A stretch of DNA of 64,000 nt. It comes from an uncultured Bradyrhizobium sp. GTDB lineage: Bacteria; Pseudomonadota; Alphaproteobacteria; Rhizobiales; Xanthobacteraceae. The notes under the pieces were generated by a model that searched no databases, had not been told where the DNA came from, and saw only the letters and a list, made by a program, of their open reading frames with translations. A program made the translations under genes and the position numbers. The stretch is from the NCBI RefSeq assembly GCF_947648125.1, contig NZ_CANSMR010000035.1:1-64000 (forward strand), written 5' to 3'. Positions 16,873 to 26,157 of the stretch are shown here, in pieces (position 1 is the first letter of the stretch; each line of letters starts with the position of its first letter).

Positions 16873-17985
16873 TTACCGCGTCCCGAACGTGGTCTTGCCG
16901 AACAGCGCCTTCTGCGTCGAGGGCTGCGAGCGCCAGTATTGCGGCGGAGCGCTCACCTCACCGCCAAGCTCGGCGGCGGCGTGCCAGCCCCAGCGCGGGT
17001 CGTAGAGCATGCCGCGGGCGAGCGCGATCATGTCGGCCTTGCCTGAGGTAACGATCTCCTCCGCCTGCTTCGCTTCCGTGATCAGGCCGACCGCCATCGT
17101 GGTGACGCCGGTTGCCTCCTTCACCGCCTGCGCCGCCGGCACCTGGTAGCCCGGCCCGAGTGGAATCTTCTGCAGCGGCGACACGCCGCCGGAGGAGACG
17201 TCCATCCAGTCGACGCCACGCTTGTTCAGCTCCTTGGCGAATTCGATGGTCTGCGCAAGATCCCAGGCCCCCTCGACCCAGTCGGTCGCCGACACCCGCA
17301 TGCCGATCGGCTTGTGATCCGGGAATACGGCGCGCACCGCGTCGAACACTTCCAGCGGGAAGCGCATGCGGTTTTCGAGCGAGCCGCCATAGCTGTCGGT
17401 CCGCTTGTTGGCGATCGGCGACAGGAACTGGTGCAGCAGATAACCGTGCGCGCCGTGCAGCTCGAGCGCGTCGATGCCGAGCCGGTCGGCACGCTTGGCG
17501 GCCGCGACAAAGGCCTCGCGGATGCGCTTCAGGCCGGCATCATCGAGCGCCACCGGCGCGGCCTCGCTCTCCTTATGCGGGACAGCCGACGGTCCAACCG
17601 TCTGCCAGCCGCCTTCGGCGATCGGGATCAGCTGCCCGCCCTCCCATGGACGCTGGCTGGAAGCCTTGCGGCCGGCATGGGCAAGCTGCATCGCGACCGC
17701 CGCCTTCGAATGCTTGCGCACCGAGGCCAGGATCGGCTTCAGCGCCGCCTCGTTGGCATCGCTGTAGAGGCCGAGGCAGCCCGGCGTGATCCGCCCGATA
17801 TCCTCGACATGGGTGGCCTCGATGCAGAACATCGCGGCGCCCGATAGCGCCAGCATGTTGATATGGGTGAAGTGCCAATCATTGGCGGAGCCGTCGTCGG
17901 CCGAGTACTGGCACATCGGCGAGACCATGATCCGGTTGGAGAGCTTGAGGCTGCGCAGTTCGATCGGGGAAAACAGGGTGCTCAT
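16873..17985 (-). CDS. Old yellow enzyme family ene-reductase (YqjM-like)
   Basis: I chose ATG 17985 (MSTLFSPIELRSLKLSNRI) over the longer frame to 18021. This gives 370 residues, the usual size for the thermophilic-like/YqjM class. VSPMCQYSA places Cys25 and Tyr27 where YqjM has its FMN-tuning Cys and Tyr. LELHGAHGYLLHQFLSPIAN supplies the substrate-binding His pair, and a C-terminal MIALARGMLYDPRW completes the FMN phosphate site. It reduces activated C=C bonds with NAD(P)H. Probably co-transcribed with the luciferase-like gene; both are FMN-dependent. Confidence 0.9.
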   Translation of the reverse strand: MSTLFSPIELRSLKLSNRIMVSPMCQYSADDGSANDWHFTHINMLALSGAAMFCIEATHVEDIGRITPGCLGLYSDANEAALKPILASVRKHSKAAVAMQLAHAGRKASSQRPWEGGQLIPIAEGGWQTVGPSAVPHKESEAAPVALDDAGLKRIREAFVAAAKRADRLGIDALELHGAHGYLLHQFLSPIANKRTDSYGGSLENRMRFPLEVFDAVRAVFPDHKPIGMRVSATDWVEGAWDLAQTIEFAKELNKRGVDWMDVSSGGVSPLQKIPLGPGYQVPAAQAVKEATGVTTMAVGLITEAKQAEEIVTSGKADMIALARGMLYDPRWGWHAAAELGGEVSAPPQYWRSQPSTQKALFGKTTFGTR

Positions 17986-18119
17986 GCGAGGGATATCCGG
18001 GATCGGGGAAAGGGCCACCACAAGATAGAGGCGGCCGCCGTGATCACCAACTGTCGCGGTCGCCGAACGGGCCGGGGCAGATCAGCAATGCGATAGCGCC
18101 GTCCCTTGGGCGCCGCCCT

Positions 18120-19304
18120 TTACTCGACCAGCGTGAACTGCAGCAGCAAATTGCGCTGGATCAGGGAGAAATTGTCGTCGGAAACCATTGTCAGCACGGT
18201 CTCGCCCTCATCAGTGACATGGGCGTCGATGCCTTCCATGTTGTCGATCTCGTTGCCGAGATCGGCATTGAAGATCGCCGGACCATCGACGACGGCGCCG
18301 GGCGCGATGTCGGACAAAGCGAGGCGGCGGATGCGAATGCCGGCGCCGCCGAGCCAGGAGAATTTCCGCTCCAGGATCAACAGATCGCCCGACGGCAGCA
18401 GGACCGCGTCACTGATGTCGTAATTCTCGGTGCGGCGGACGCTGAACTGGCCCGGCGTCTTGCCGCCGACCAGGAAGGCGATCAGGTTGCCGCCGGCATC
18501 GAGCCCGCGTTCGGAGAGCGCGATCAACGTGCCTTCGAGCGGCAGCCCCTTCGGCACGAAGACGAGCGCCTCGAGCCCCTTGTTGATGGGTAGCTTGCGC
18601 GCCGCCGCTGGCAGCGGCACCACCTCGCCGCGCGCGCGGGTGAAGCCCTTGGCGAAATCGTAACGCAGCACCTGGTTGACCCGCTCGAGCCCGACATAGG
18701 CAATGGAGCCGTCGAGCGCGAGCGATTCCGAATCGTACCAGCCGCGGGTGGCGGTGATCGGTTTGCCGCGGGCGTCGAGCAGCGGCGCCGCCTCGACATC
18801 GTCGAGCCCGGCCATCTCCCGGCCGCGATAGACGATACGGCCGGTGAACCAGGTGCCCTGGTCGCTGACCGCAATGAAGCGTTCGCCCTTGGGATCGAGC
18901 CGCAGCGCGGAGAGGCCGCCGAACCCGGCGAATGACGAGGTCAGGATCAGGCCGCTGCGATATTCCAGCGCGCCGAACCGCACCCGCGCACGATCGCGGA
19001 TATCGAACGACGGCAGCGGCCGTGCGTTGACCTCGACCGCGGCGGGTTCATCGACGCGGTGACGGCCCGGCCTGCCGGGCGGTCCCGGCGTCAGCGCCGG
19101 CTGGCTCGCGCCCTGCGCCTGCGCGAGGCGCGGCAGCGCTGCGGCCGACAGCCCCGCCGCCACATCTCTCAGGAAATGGCGACGGCTAGAGCCTTTTCCG
19201 TTCCGATTGAATCGGAACGGGGCTCTAGATTCTTGTTTTGACGCGTTTTCTTTACGCGAACCGGTATCCACTTCGCTCGAAAACGCTCTAGGCGGTGAGC
19301 GCAT
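18120..19304 (-). CDS. Tat-exported phytase-like esterase with in-frame repeat insertion in its leader
   Basis: This 394-residue protein belongs to the esterase-like activity of phytase family (PF13449-type beta-propeller). VRFGALEYRSGLILTSSFAGF, GGLSALRLDPKGERFIAVSD and NMEGIDAHVTDEGETVLTMV are typical blocks. The leader contains a twin-arginine motif SRRHFLRD followed by VAAGLSAAALPRLAQAQG, so export is by the Tat route. Residues 6-39 are encoded by a family C repeat. Deleting that 102-nt unit gives MRSPP joined to SRRHFLRD, a normal Tat leader of about 32 residues and a 360-residue protein. The ATG lies 3 nt after the cobT stop, so it looks translationally coupled. Whether the lengthened leader is still exported is unknown. 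Confidence 0.82.
   Translation of the reverse strand: MRSPPRAFSSEVDTGSRKENASKQESRAPFRFNRNGKGSSRRHFLRDVAAGLSAAALPRLAQAQGASQPALTPGPPGRPGRHRVDEPAAVEVNARPLPSFDIRDRARVRFGALEYRSGLILTSSFAGFGGLSALRLDPKGERFIAVSDQGTWFTGRIVYRGREMAGLDDVEAAPLLDARGKPITATRGWYDSESLALDGSIAYVGLERVNQVLRYDFAKGFTRARGEVVPLPAAARKLPINKGLEALVFVPKGLPLEGTLIALSERGLDAGGNLIAFLVGGKTPGQFSVRRTENYDISDAVLLPSGDLLILERKFSWLGGAGIRIRRLALSDIAPGAVVDGPAIFNADLGNEIDNMEGIDAHVTDEGETVLTMVSDDNFSLIQRNLLLQFTLVE
19186..19291 (-). repeat. MITE-like element, family C copy 2, inside a coding sequence
   Basis: It is bounded by CTAG at 19186-19189 and CTAG at 19288-19291, with inverted ends CTAGAGC / GCTCTAG. It has two internal stems, one being TTCCGATTGAATCGGAA. 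Border-to-border distance is 102 nt, a multiple of three, and the minus-strand frame is open throughout. It lies within codons 5-40 of the phytase-like gene. Confidence 0.9.
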
Positions 19305-19307
19305 GTC

Positions 19308-21206
19308 TCACGAGTGGAGACGGCGCCGCGTGCCCGGTGCCGGCGCCGAGCCGTGGGTCTCGCTGAACAGTTCGGCGAGCTTCTCGGTGATGGCGCCGCC
19401 AAGCTCCTCGGCATCCACGATGGTGACGGCGCGGCGATAGTAGCGCGTCACGTCATGACCGATGCCGATCGCGATCAGCTCGACCGGCGAGCGAGTCTCG
19501 ATCTCCTCGATGATGTGGCGAAGGTGCCGCTCGAGATAGTTGCCGGGATTGACCGACAGCGTGGAGTCGTCGACCGGCGCGCCGTCGGAGATCATCATCA
19601 GGATGCGGCGCTGCTCGGGACGCGCGAGCAGACGCTTGTGCGCCCAGTCGAGCGCCTCGCCGTCGATGTTCTCCTTGAGCAGGCCCTCGCGCATCATCAG
19701 GCCGAGATTTTTGCGCGCACGACGCCACGGTGCGTCGGCCGACTTGTAGATGATGTGCCTGAGATCGTTGAGGCGGCCGGGATTGGCCGGCTTGCCGGCG
19801 GCAAGCCACGCCTCGCGCGACTGCCCGCCCTTCCAGGCGCGGGTGGTGAAGCCCAGGATCTCGACCTTGACGCCGCAACGCTCCAGCGTGCGCGCCAGGA
19901 TGTCGGCGCAGGTGGCGGCGACCGTGATCGGACGGCCGCGCATCGAGCCGGAGTTATCCAGCAGCAGCGTCACCACGGTGTCGCGGAAGGTCGCCTCCTT
20001 CTCATGCATGAAAGACAGCGGATGATAGGGATCGGTGACGACGCGCGACAGCCGCGCCGGATCGAGGATGCCCTCCTCGAGGTCGAAGTCCCAGGCGCGG
20101 TTCTGCTGCGCCATCAGGCGGCGCTGCAAGCGGTTGGCGAGCCGCGCCACGATGCCCTGCAAATGCGCGAGCTGCTTGTCGAGATAGGAACGCAACCGCT
20201 CGAGCTCGTCGTGGTCGCAGAGGTCTTCCGCGGCGATCACCTCGTCGAACTTCGGCGCGAACGCATGATACTCGGGGCCGCGCGGCTCGTTCTGGCCGCG
20301 GGAATTCGGCCGTGTCGCCTCGCCCGGCGTCTCGTCGTCGCCGAGTTCGCCGTCGTCGAACGTGTCCGACGTGGAGGCCTGCGCGCTCTCCATCGCGCTT
20401 TCGCTCATCTCTTCCGCTGACGTCTGGGCCTGGTCGGCGCTCATCTCCTGCGCGGCATCTGAATCGGGCGAGCCCTCGGCACCGGACTGATCGTTCTCGC
20501 CGTCCTGGTTCTCGTCCTGGTCATCATCGTCGTCGGAATCCATGTTGCGGTCGTCGCCGAGATCGAGCGCCGACAGCAGATCATGGACGAGGTCGCCGAA
20601 CCTGGCCTGGTCCTCGGTGAAACGGCTGAGCTGGTCGAGCCGCGAGCCGATCTTGTCCTCCAGCGTCGGACGCCAGAGATCGACCATCTTCTTGGCAGCC
20701 GCGGGCGGCGCCATGCCGGTCAGGCGTTCGCGCACCAGCATCGCCAGCGCATCCGACAGCGGCGCATCGGCGCGGTCGGTGATCTCGTCATACTTGCCGC
20801 GGTGGAAATGATCGTCGAGCATCGCGGTGAGATTCCTCGCAACGCCGGCCATCCGCCGCGAGCCGATCGCCTCGACGCGCGCCTGCTCGACCGCCTCGAA
20901 CACGCCGCGCGCTTGCGGATTGCCCGGCATCAGCTTGCGATGCACCTTGGGATCGTGACAGGCGATCTTGAGTGCGATCGAATCGGCGTGGCCGCGCACG
21001 ATCGCCGCATCGCGCTTGGTCATCTTGCGCGCCGGCTCCGGCAGCCGCGCCTTGCCGGGCGCAAGGCCCGGCCGCTCTGCGGCGAAGGAGACCTCGAGCT
21101 CCGGCTTCTTGGCGATCGCCTTCAGGCACGCCGACACCGAGCGCTTGAACGGCTCGGTCGGCGCTTCCTTCGAACCCGGACGGAATTTGATATTGGAGGT
21201 TGTCAT
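19308..21206 (-). CDS. cobT: Cobaltochelatase subunit CobT
   Basis: The 632-residue protein is the normal size for CobT, a subunit of the ATP-dependent aerobic cobaltochelatase CobNST that inserts Co(II) into hydrogenobyrinic acid a,c-diamide in B12 synthesis. The middle carries a strongly acidic stretch ([17 protein letters not shown] near residues 225-245). The C-terminal VWA domain has the metal-ion-dependent adhesion motif [13 protein letters not shown], as in magnesium-chelatase subunit D. The start overlaps the GNAT stop as ATGA, and cobS is two genes upstream, so cobS-GNAT-cobT are translated from one message. Confidence 0.95.
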   Translation of the reverse strand: MTTSNIKFRPGSKEAPTEPFKRSVSACLKAIAKKPELEVSFAAERPGLAPGKARLPEPARKMTKRDAAIVRGHADSIALKIACHDPKVHRKLMPGNPQARGVFEAVEQARVEAIGSRRMAGVARNLTAMLDDHFHRGKYDEITDRADAPLSDALAMLVRERLTGMAPPAAAKKMVDLWRPTLEDKIGSRLDQLSRFTEDQARFGDLVHDLLSALDLGDDRNMDSDDDDDQDENQDGENDQSGAEGSPDSDAAQEMSADQAQTSAEEMSESAMESAQASTSDTFDDGELGDDETPGEATRPNSRGQNEPRGPEYHAFAPKFDEVIAAEDLCDHDELERLRSYLDKQLAHLQGIVARLANRLQRRLMAQQNRAWDFDLEEGILDPARLSRVVTDPYHPLSFMHEKEATFRDTVVTLLLDNSGSMRGRPITVAATCADILARTLERCGVKVEILGFTTRAWKGGQSREAWLAAGKPANPGRLNDLRHIIYKSADAPWRRARKNLGLMMREGLLKENIDGEALDWAHKRLLARPEQRRILMMISDGAPVDDSTLSVNPGNYLERHLRHIIEEIETRSPVELIAIGIGHDVTRYYRRAVTIVDAEELGGAITEKLAELFSETHGSAPAPGTRRRLHS

Positions 21207-21613
21207 AGCGATTTCGTAAACCAGTGGCGCGTGACGCCGCCGGGATACCCCTCAATCGAACCGAACTCTTTATATCCATTGGCGCGGTAGAAGCCCGGCG
21301 CCTGGAAGCTCATCGTATCCAGATAGGATTGCGTGGCTCCGAAGCGCCGCGCCTCGTCTTCGATCGCCTTGATCAGCTTCGCGCCAAAGCCCTTGTTGCG
21401 AAACTTCTGCTCCATCCAGAACAGCTGGATGAACAACACCGCGGTCCAGACCTCGCCGACGATGCCGCCGACGATCTCGTCGCCTTGCCGCAGCGAGATG
21501 GCGAAGCGCTTGTACTTCTGCTTCCCCATCTTCTCGTTGTTGTAGCGGAGCAATCCGCCGAGCACCGCCTTTTTCGTCTGTGTGACTGTGCGCTCGACGG
21601 AGATTTTCGGCAT
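21203..21613 (-). CDS. GNAT family N-acetyltransferase
   Basis: The product is 136 residues with the GNAT acetyl-CoA loop ([19 protein letters not shown], pattern R-x-x-G-x-G/A) at about residues 69-86. A typical C-terminal segment, [19 protein letters not shown], follows. It would transfer an acetyl group to an amine of a small molecule or protein; the acceptor is unknown. It sits between cobS (3-nt gap) and cobT (4-nt overlap), inside the cobaltochelatase unit. That position implies co-expression but does not prove a role in B12 synthesis. Confidence 0.9.
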   Translation of the reverse strand: MPKISVERTVTQTKKAVLGGLLRYNNEKMGKQKYKRFAISLRQGDEIVGGIVGEVWTAVLFIQLFWMEQKFRNKGFGAKLIKAIEDEARRFGATQSYLDTMSFQAPGFYRANGYKEFGSIEGYPGGVTRHWFTKSL

Positions 21614-21616
21614 GGA

Positions 21617-22615
21617 CTAGCTGAGCGCCACGTTGACCGAGGATTCCGGCAACTCGACGTTAAAGCAGCGCTGGTAGAACTCGGCGACCAGCGGCCGCTC
21701 CAGCTCGTCACACTTGTTGAGGAAGGTGACGCGGAACGCGAAGCCGATGTCGTTGAAGATGTCGGCGTTCTCGGCCCAGGTGATCACCGTGCGCGGGCTC
21801 ATCACCGTCGACAGGTCGCCATTGGCGAACGCGTTGCGCGTGAGATCCGCCAGCCGCACCATCTTGTTGACGATGTCGCGGCCCTCCTGGGTGCGATAGT
21901 GCTTCGCCTTCGCCAGCACGATCTCGACTTCCTCGTCATGGGCGAGGTAGTTCAGCGTGGTGACGATCGACCAGCGGTCCATCTGGCCCTGGTTGATCTG
22001 CTGGGTGCCGTGATAGAGGCCCGACGTGTCGCCAAGGCCGACCGTGTTCGCGGTCGAGAACAGGCGGAACGCCGGATGCGGCTTGATCACCTTGTTCTGG
22101 TCGAGCAGCGTCAGGCGGCCGGAGACTTCCAGCACGCGCTGAATCACGAACATCACGTCCGGACGGCCGGCATCGTATTCGTCAAACACCAGCGCGATGT
22201 TGTGCTGCAGCGCCCAGGGCAGGATGCCGTCGCGGAATTCGGTGACCTGCTTGCCTTCCTTGACCACGATGGCGTCCTTGCCGACGAGATCGATACGGCT
22301 GATATGGCTGTCGAGGTTGACGCGCACGCAGGGCCAGTTGAGACGGGCCGCAACCTGCTCGATGTGCGTCGACTTGCCGGTGCCGTGATAGCCGGTGACC
22401 ATCACACGGCGGTTCTTGGCAAAACCGGCGAGGATCGCGAGCGTGGTGGCGCGATCGAAGCGATAGTCGCTGTCGACTTCTGGCACATGCGGGTCGACTT
22501 CGGAATAGGCGGGAACTTCCAGATCGCTATCGATCCCGAAGACCTGCCGAACCGAAACCTTCATGTCGGGCAACCCGACGGGTTCTTGCGCTTTGGTCTG
22601 GACGGCCGTCGTCAT
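21617..22615 (-). CDS. cobS: Cobaltochelatase subunit CobS (AAA+ ATPase)
   Basis: The 332-residue protein is an MoxR-like AAA+ ATPase with Walker [10 protein letters not shown] (about residues 108-116) and Walker [10 protein letters not shown] (about 168-176). It also has the CobS-typical start [20 protein letters not shown] (about residue 18 on). With CobT it forms the ring that drives cobalt insertion by CobN. It starts at ATG 22615 with GGAGGAT just upstream. It is the first gene of the cobS-GNAT-cobT-phytase-like run. No cobN is in the window. Confidence 0.96.
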   Translation of the reverse strand: MTTAVQTKAQEPVGLPDMKVSVRQVFGIDSDLEVPAYSEVDPHVPEVDSDYRFDRATTLAILAGFAKNRRVMVTGYHGTGKSTHIEQVAARLNWPCVRVNLDSHISRIDLVGKDAIVVKEGKQVTEFRDGILPWALQHNIALVFDEYDAGRPDVMFVIQRVLEVSGRLTLLDQNKVIKPHPAFRLFSTANTVGLGDTSGLYHGTQQINQGQMDRWSIVTTLNYLAHDEEVEIVLAKAKHYRTQEGRDIVNKMVRLADLTRNAFANGDLSTVMSPRTVITWAENADIFNDIGFAFRVTFLNKCDELERPLVAEFYQRCFNVELPESSVNVALS

Positions 22616-22907
22616 TCATCCTCCGAGGTCCCGGGCATTCCCGAAACCAGATTTAGGTCATTTGGCTGCGGATGGGGTGCTACGCACGAGCCTAGCAGAG
22701 AGCATCGGTCGGCAGAAGCCCACGGGCAAATCAAAGTTCCGTTGTTGTATCATAAAGATAGGCGCGAAACTCGGTTTTTGGAAGGCTGCTCTGCAAATCC
22801 TGCCGTACTTTCGCCGCAGCGCCACGGCGGCTTCTCCGCAGGGCACTTTTCAGCCCGGCGGGGAGTTGTTAGCTCTCGGACCTGTTTCATCGCCACCCAG
22901 GAATTCA

Positions 22908-23570
22908 GTGACTTCATTCCTTGACCCTTTGATCGCGTTCGTTTCGGCCCATGCCTGGCTCGCCTATTTGACGCTGTTTCTGGCTGCTCTGCTGGAAGCC
23001 GTCCCGGTGGTCGGCTCGCTGGTGCCGGGCTCGACCATCATCCTGGCGCTGAGCGCGCTGGTCCCGGGCGGCGAATTGAAGCTCGTGCCGGTGCTCGCCG
23101 CCGCGGCCGCTGGCGCGATGCTCGGCGACGGCACGGCCTATCTGATCGGCCACCGCAGCCAGCGCGAGATCCTGTCGGCCTGGCCGCTCTCCAACTACCC
23201 GCGCGTGGTCGCGCAGAGCGAGGCCTTCTTCAACCGCTGGGGCGTGCTCGCGGTGTTCTTCGCCCGCTTCGTGCCGCCGATTCGCGCCTTCGTGCCGATC
23301 ACCGCCGGCGCGCTCGACATGCCGCCGGCGCGCTTCTACGCGGTCAACATCCCCGCAATCCTGCTCTGGGCGCCCGCCCATGTGCTGCCGGGCGTGCTCG
23401 CCGTTACCGCGCTGCACGACTACGCCGGCCTGCCGCATCATCAGCATGTCGGCAAGCATCTGTGGATGTTCGCGGTCGCGGGCGGCGCCGTCATCCTGGC
23501 GCTGGCGATCTGGACCATTCGCCGCCGGCATGGCGGCGGCCTGATCGAACCGGCCGAGCCGGCAAAATAG
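22908..23570 (+). CDS. DedA family membrane protein
   Basis: The frame is open from 22563, but the upstream part overlaps cobS antisense. I chose GTG 22908, with AGGA 6 nt upstream, giving 220 residues. DedA features are present: FLAALLEAVPVVGSLVPGST (the E-x3-P-x-P-GE-type loop region) and VFFARFVPPIRAFVPITAGA (the re-entrant F-x-R-x-x-P-x-x-R motif). TM segments lie at the N-terminus, middle and C-terminus (FAVAGGAVILALAIW). DedA proteins act as lipid scramblases or transporters in the inner membrane. Its stop abuts, with no gap, the stop of the convergent citrate-synthase-like gene. Confidence 0.87.
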   Translation: MTSFLDPLIAFVSAHAWLAYLTLFLAALLEAVPVVGSLVPGSTIILALSALVPGGELKLVPVLAAAAAGAMLGDGTAYLIGHRSQREILSAWPLSNYPRVVAQSEAFFNRWGVLAVFFARFVPPIRAFVPITAGALDMPPARFYAVNIPAILLWAPAHVLPGVLAVTALHDYAGLPHHQHVGKHLWMFAVAGGAVILALAIWTIRRRHGGGLIEPAEPAK

Positions 23571-24794
23571 TTAGATACTGCTGGTGGTGCCGGCGCGCCC
23601 GGGTGCCGGGCCGACATAGCGGGCGCGAGGCCTGATCAGCTTGCCGAGCTGAAGCTGCTCGCTGGCATGCGCGATCCAGCCGACGCTGCGGGCCATCGCA
23701 AACAGCGCGAGCTCGCTCCCCGCCGGCATCCGCAGCGCATGCACCAGCACCGCCAGCGCGTAATCGATATTGACGAATTCGCCGGTTGCTTCCGCGATCC
23801 GCTCCGGCACTTCCCTGGTGAATTTGCGCGGTGCACCGGCCCGCGTCAGGGCATCGAGCAGCGAAATCGCGCGCGGGTCGCCCTTCTTGTAGACGCCGTG
23901 ACCGAAGCCGGCGAAGCGCTCGCCGAGCGCGACCCGCTCGCGGACCACAGGCGCAACGTCGTTGTCGATCATGGTCTTGACCAGACGCGAGGCGAGCACG
24001 CCGGCACCGCCATGCATCGGCCCTTTCAGCGCGACGAGCCCCGCAATCACGGTGTCGTACAAATTGAGGCCGGTCGATGCCGCGCAGCGCGCGGTGAAGG
24101 TCGAGGCATTCAATTCGTGATCGGCGAGCAGCACCAGCGCGCGGCGAATCAGGTCGGGCGCGTGCTTGTTGTCCGGCGTCCAGACCCGCGCCACCTGCTC
24201 ATGCAGCGGCTCGGTCGATGGTGCCGCATTCAGCATGGTCGCAACCAACAGCCGCAAGATGCGCCCGCCGACCATCGCGCGGCCATCGGGCGCGCGGGTG
24301 AAGGCGCCGGGATCGGCACTCGCCGCCAGCGCCAGCACGGCGACGGTACGGTCGATCGGCTGGGCGCGCCGCGCGGCCTCGGCGATCGCGCGCATTTCAT
24401 CCGAGACATGCGGGCAATTGTCCGGCGCGAACGGATCGACGCCGGTGACGTCCCACAGCAGTGTCGCGGTGTGCTCCAGCGTGTCGCGCTGGGCGAGATC
24501 GACGCAGTTCACGCCGCGATAGATCGGGCCCTGCTCGGTGATGGTGGCGATCGCCGAATCCATCACCGGCAGGTCGGCATCGAAATTGCGAAACCCGCGC
24601 GGCTCCGGCGACGGCACGCGGCGCTCCTTCAAACCCCGGATGTCCTCGGCGCGGTAGCGGTGGCTGCGCGAATCCGGCGACGGCTCGGAGCGGATCAGGC
24701 CGCGGCTGACATAGGCGTAGAGGGTTGCCGGCGAGATCGCGAGCTCGGCGGCGGCTTCGCGAGCGGAGAGGTAAAGCTCGGCGGATTTTTTCAT
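23571..24794 (-). CDS. Citrate synthase-like protein with N-terminal MerR-type helix-turn-helix
   Basis: This 407-residue protein begins with a MerR-like DNA-binding segment (about residues 6-60: YLSAREAAAELAISPATLYA, then YVSRGLIRSEPSPDSRSHRY). A citrate synthase fold follows. The two catalytic His lie in GPMHGGA (His261) and GFGHGVYKKGDPRA (His299), and Asp344 occurs in NIDYA. The usual Arg next to the second His (GHRVY) is Gly here. Such HTH-citrate-synthase fusions occur in alpha- and betaproteobacteria, but their role is poorly defined; a metabolite-responsive regulator or a catalytically altered synthase are both possible. It is divergent, 76 bp away, from a second citrate-synthase gene. 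Confidence 0.85.
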   Translation of the reverse strand: MKKSAELYLSAREAAAELAISPATLYAYVSRGLIRSEPSPDSRSHRYRAEDIRGLKERRVPSPEPRGFRNFDADLPVMDSAIATITEQGPIYRGVNCVDLAQRDTLEHTATLLWDVTGVDPFAPDNCPHVSDEMRAIAEAARRAQPIDRTVAVLALAASADPGAFTRAPDGRAMVGGRILRLLVATMLNAAPSTEPLHEQVARVWTPDNKHAPDLIRRALVLLADHELNASTFTARCAASTGLNLYDTVIAGLVALKGPMHGGAGVLASRLVKTMIDNDVAPVVRERVALGERFAGFGHGVYKKGDPRAISLLDALTRAGAPRKFTREVPERIAEATGEFVNIDYALAVLVHALRMPAGSELALFAMARSVGWIAHASEQLQLGKLIRPRARYVGPAPGRAGTTSSI

Positions 24795-24795
24795 A

Positions 24796-24822
24796 TTGAT
24801 TTATATAATCAAGATTGATCAA
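24796..24822. promoter_or_regulatory. AT-rich palindromes between divergent citrate-synthase genes
   Basis: TTGATT at 24796-24801 and AATCAA at 24807-24812 form an inverted repeat around TATAT. TTGATCAA at 24815-24822 is a perfect 8-bp palindrome immediately beside it. This is the most AT-rich stretch in the region and lies directly in front of the HTH-citrate-synthase start. It is a plausible operator for the HTH domain encoded next to it; that assignment is inference. Confidence 0.5.
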
Positions 24823-24870
24823 CTCGTCGAGAGGCCCGACCTTCAAGGCGTGAAGCAAGGAGATCGGGCC

Positions 24871-25965
24871 ATGAACATGATTCTCACCAAGAGCCAGATC
24901 GGTCTGGACGGCGTTCCCGCCGCCGAGACCGTGTTGAGCCATGTCGACGGCGAGCGCGGCGAGTTGATCATCGCCGGCGAGCACGTCGCCAACCTCGCCG
25001 GCAAGTCGAGCTTCGAGGGCGTCACGGCGCGGCTGTGGAACGGCGCCACCGGCAAGTCGCTGAGCGAGGCCAATGTCCGCGCCAGCCTTGGCGCCGCCCG
25101 CGAACGCGCCTTTGCCCGCCTGCCGGACCTGCTGCCGGCGACGCGCGGCATGTCGATCGTCGACGGCTTCCGCGCCGCGATCGCCGGCCTCTGCGGCGAG
25201 AACGGGCTCGAGCACGAGGCGACCATTGTCGGCGCTTTCCCGGTGATTGCGGGCGCCCTGGTCCAGCACGCCAAGGGACATGCCCCGATCGCGCCGGACC
25301 CGAATGCCAGCCACGCCGCCGACACGCTGCGGATGCTGCGGGGCGGCAAGACCGAGCCGCGTGAGGTCGCCGCGCTCGACGCCTATCTCGTCACGGTCTG
25401 CGACCACGGTATGAATGCGTCGACCTTCACCACGCGGGTGATCGCCTCGACCCAGGCCGACCTGTTCGCGGCGATCACCGGCGGCTATTGCGCGCTGACC
25501 GGTCCGCTGCATGGCGGCGCGCCGGAGCCGGTGCTCGAGATGCTGGATGCGATCGGCACGCGCGAGCGCATCCAGCCCTGGGTCGACGGCGCGCTTGCAC
25601 ACGGCGAACGGCTGATGGGGTTCGGCCATCGGGTCTATCGCGTGCGCGATCCGCGCGCCGACGTGCTGAAAGTCGCGATCGAGCGCCTCGAGGCCAGTGG
25701 TGCCGACCTGCCGTTCGCCGGCGAGGTCGAGGCCTATATCCGGCAAGCTTTGCGCAAGAAGAATCCGGAGCGGCCGCTGGAGACCAATGTCGAATTCTTC
25801 ACCGCGATCCTGCTCGATGGGCTGGCAATTCCGCGACAGGCATTCACGCCGATCTTTGCGGTGGCCCGCGCCGCCGGCTGGACCGCGCACGCGCTGGAGC
25901 AGCGCCGCACCGGCCGGTTGATCCGGCCGAGCTCGTCCTATGTCGGCGCTGTGCCGAAGGGCTGA
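24871..25965 (+). CDS. Citrate synthase / 2-methylcitrate synthase-like protein
   Basis: The product is 364 residues from ATG 24871, with AAGGAG 7 nt upstream; the frame extends to 24796 but that start overlaps the palindromes. It is shorter than type II citrate synthase (about 430) and lacks its N-terminal beta domain. Catalytic His214 (GPLHGGA) and His253 with Arg254 (GFGHRVYRVRDPRA) are present. The usual Asp in NVDFY is Glu308 (NVEFF). It would condense acetyl-CoA or propionyl-CoA with oxaloacetate, but the Glu substitution leaves activity uncertain. It forms a divergent pair with the HTH-containing homologue. Confidence 0.88.
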   Translation: MNMILTKSQIGLDGVPAAETVLSHVDGERGELIIAGEHVANLAGKSSFEGVTARLWNGATGKSLSEANVRASLGAARERAFARLPDLLPATRGMSIVDGFRAAIAGLCGENGLEHEATIVGAFPVIAGALVQHAKGHAPIAPDPNASHAADTLRMLRGGKTEPREVAALDAYLVTVCDHGMNASTFTTRVIASTQADLFAAITGGYCALTGPLHGGAPEPVLEMLDAIGTRERIQPWVDGALAHGERLMGFGHRVYRVRDPRADVLKVAIERLEASGADLPFAGEVEAYIRQALRKKNPERPLETNVEFFTAILLDGLAIPRQAFTPIFAVARAAGWTAHALEQRRTGRLIRPSSSYVGAVPKG

Positions 25966-26007
25966 GAGCTAGCCGGCGAAATCGACAGCGGAGCCACAAA
26001 CTCCGCT

Positions 26008-26147
26008 GTCGTCCCTGCGAAAGCAGGGACCCATACGCCGCGGCCCATCATTGGGGCGACCTGGCAAACATCTCGCGTGAACAATTACTGCCGGTGGTTA
26101 TGGGCCCCTGCTTTCGCAGGGGCGACGGAGGCTAGCAGGGGCGACGG
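26008..26147. repeat. Long palindromic repeat, family B copy 3
   Basis: It begins TGTCGTCCCTGCGAAAGCAG and ends CTTTCGCAGGGGCGACGG. The centre keeps GGTTATGGG and TTGGGGCGAC, as in the copies at 3377 and 4877. A partial extra arm (GCAGGGGCGACGG) follows at 26135-26147. It lies between convergent citrate synthase and J-domain genes. Confidence 0.8.
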
Positions 26148-26157
26148 AGGCAAGGGT

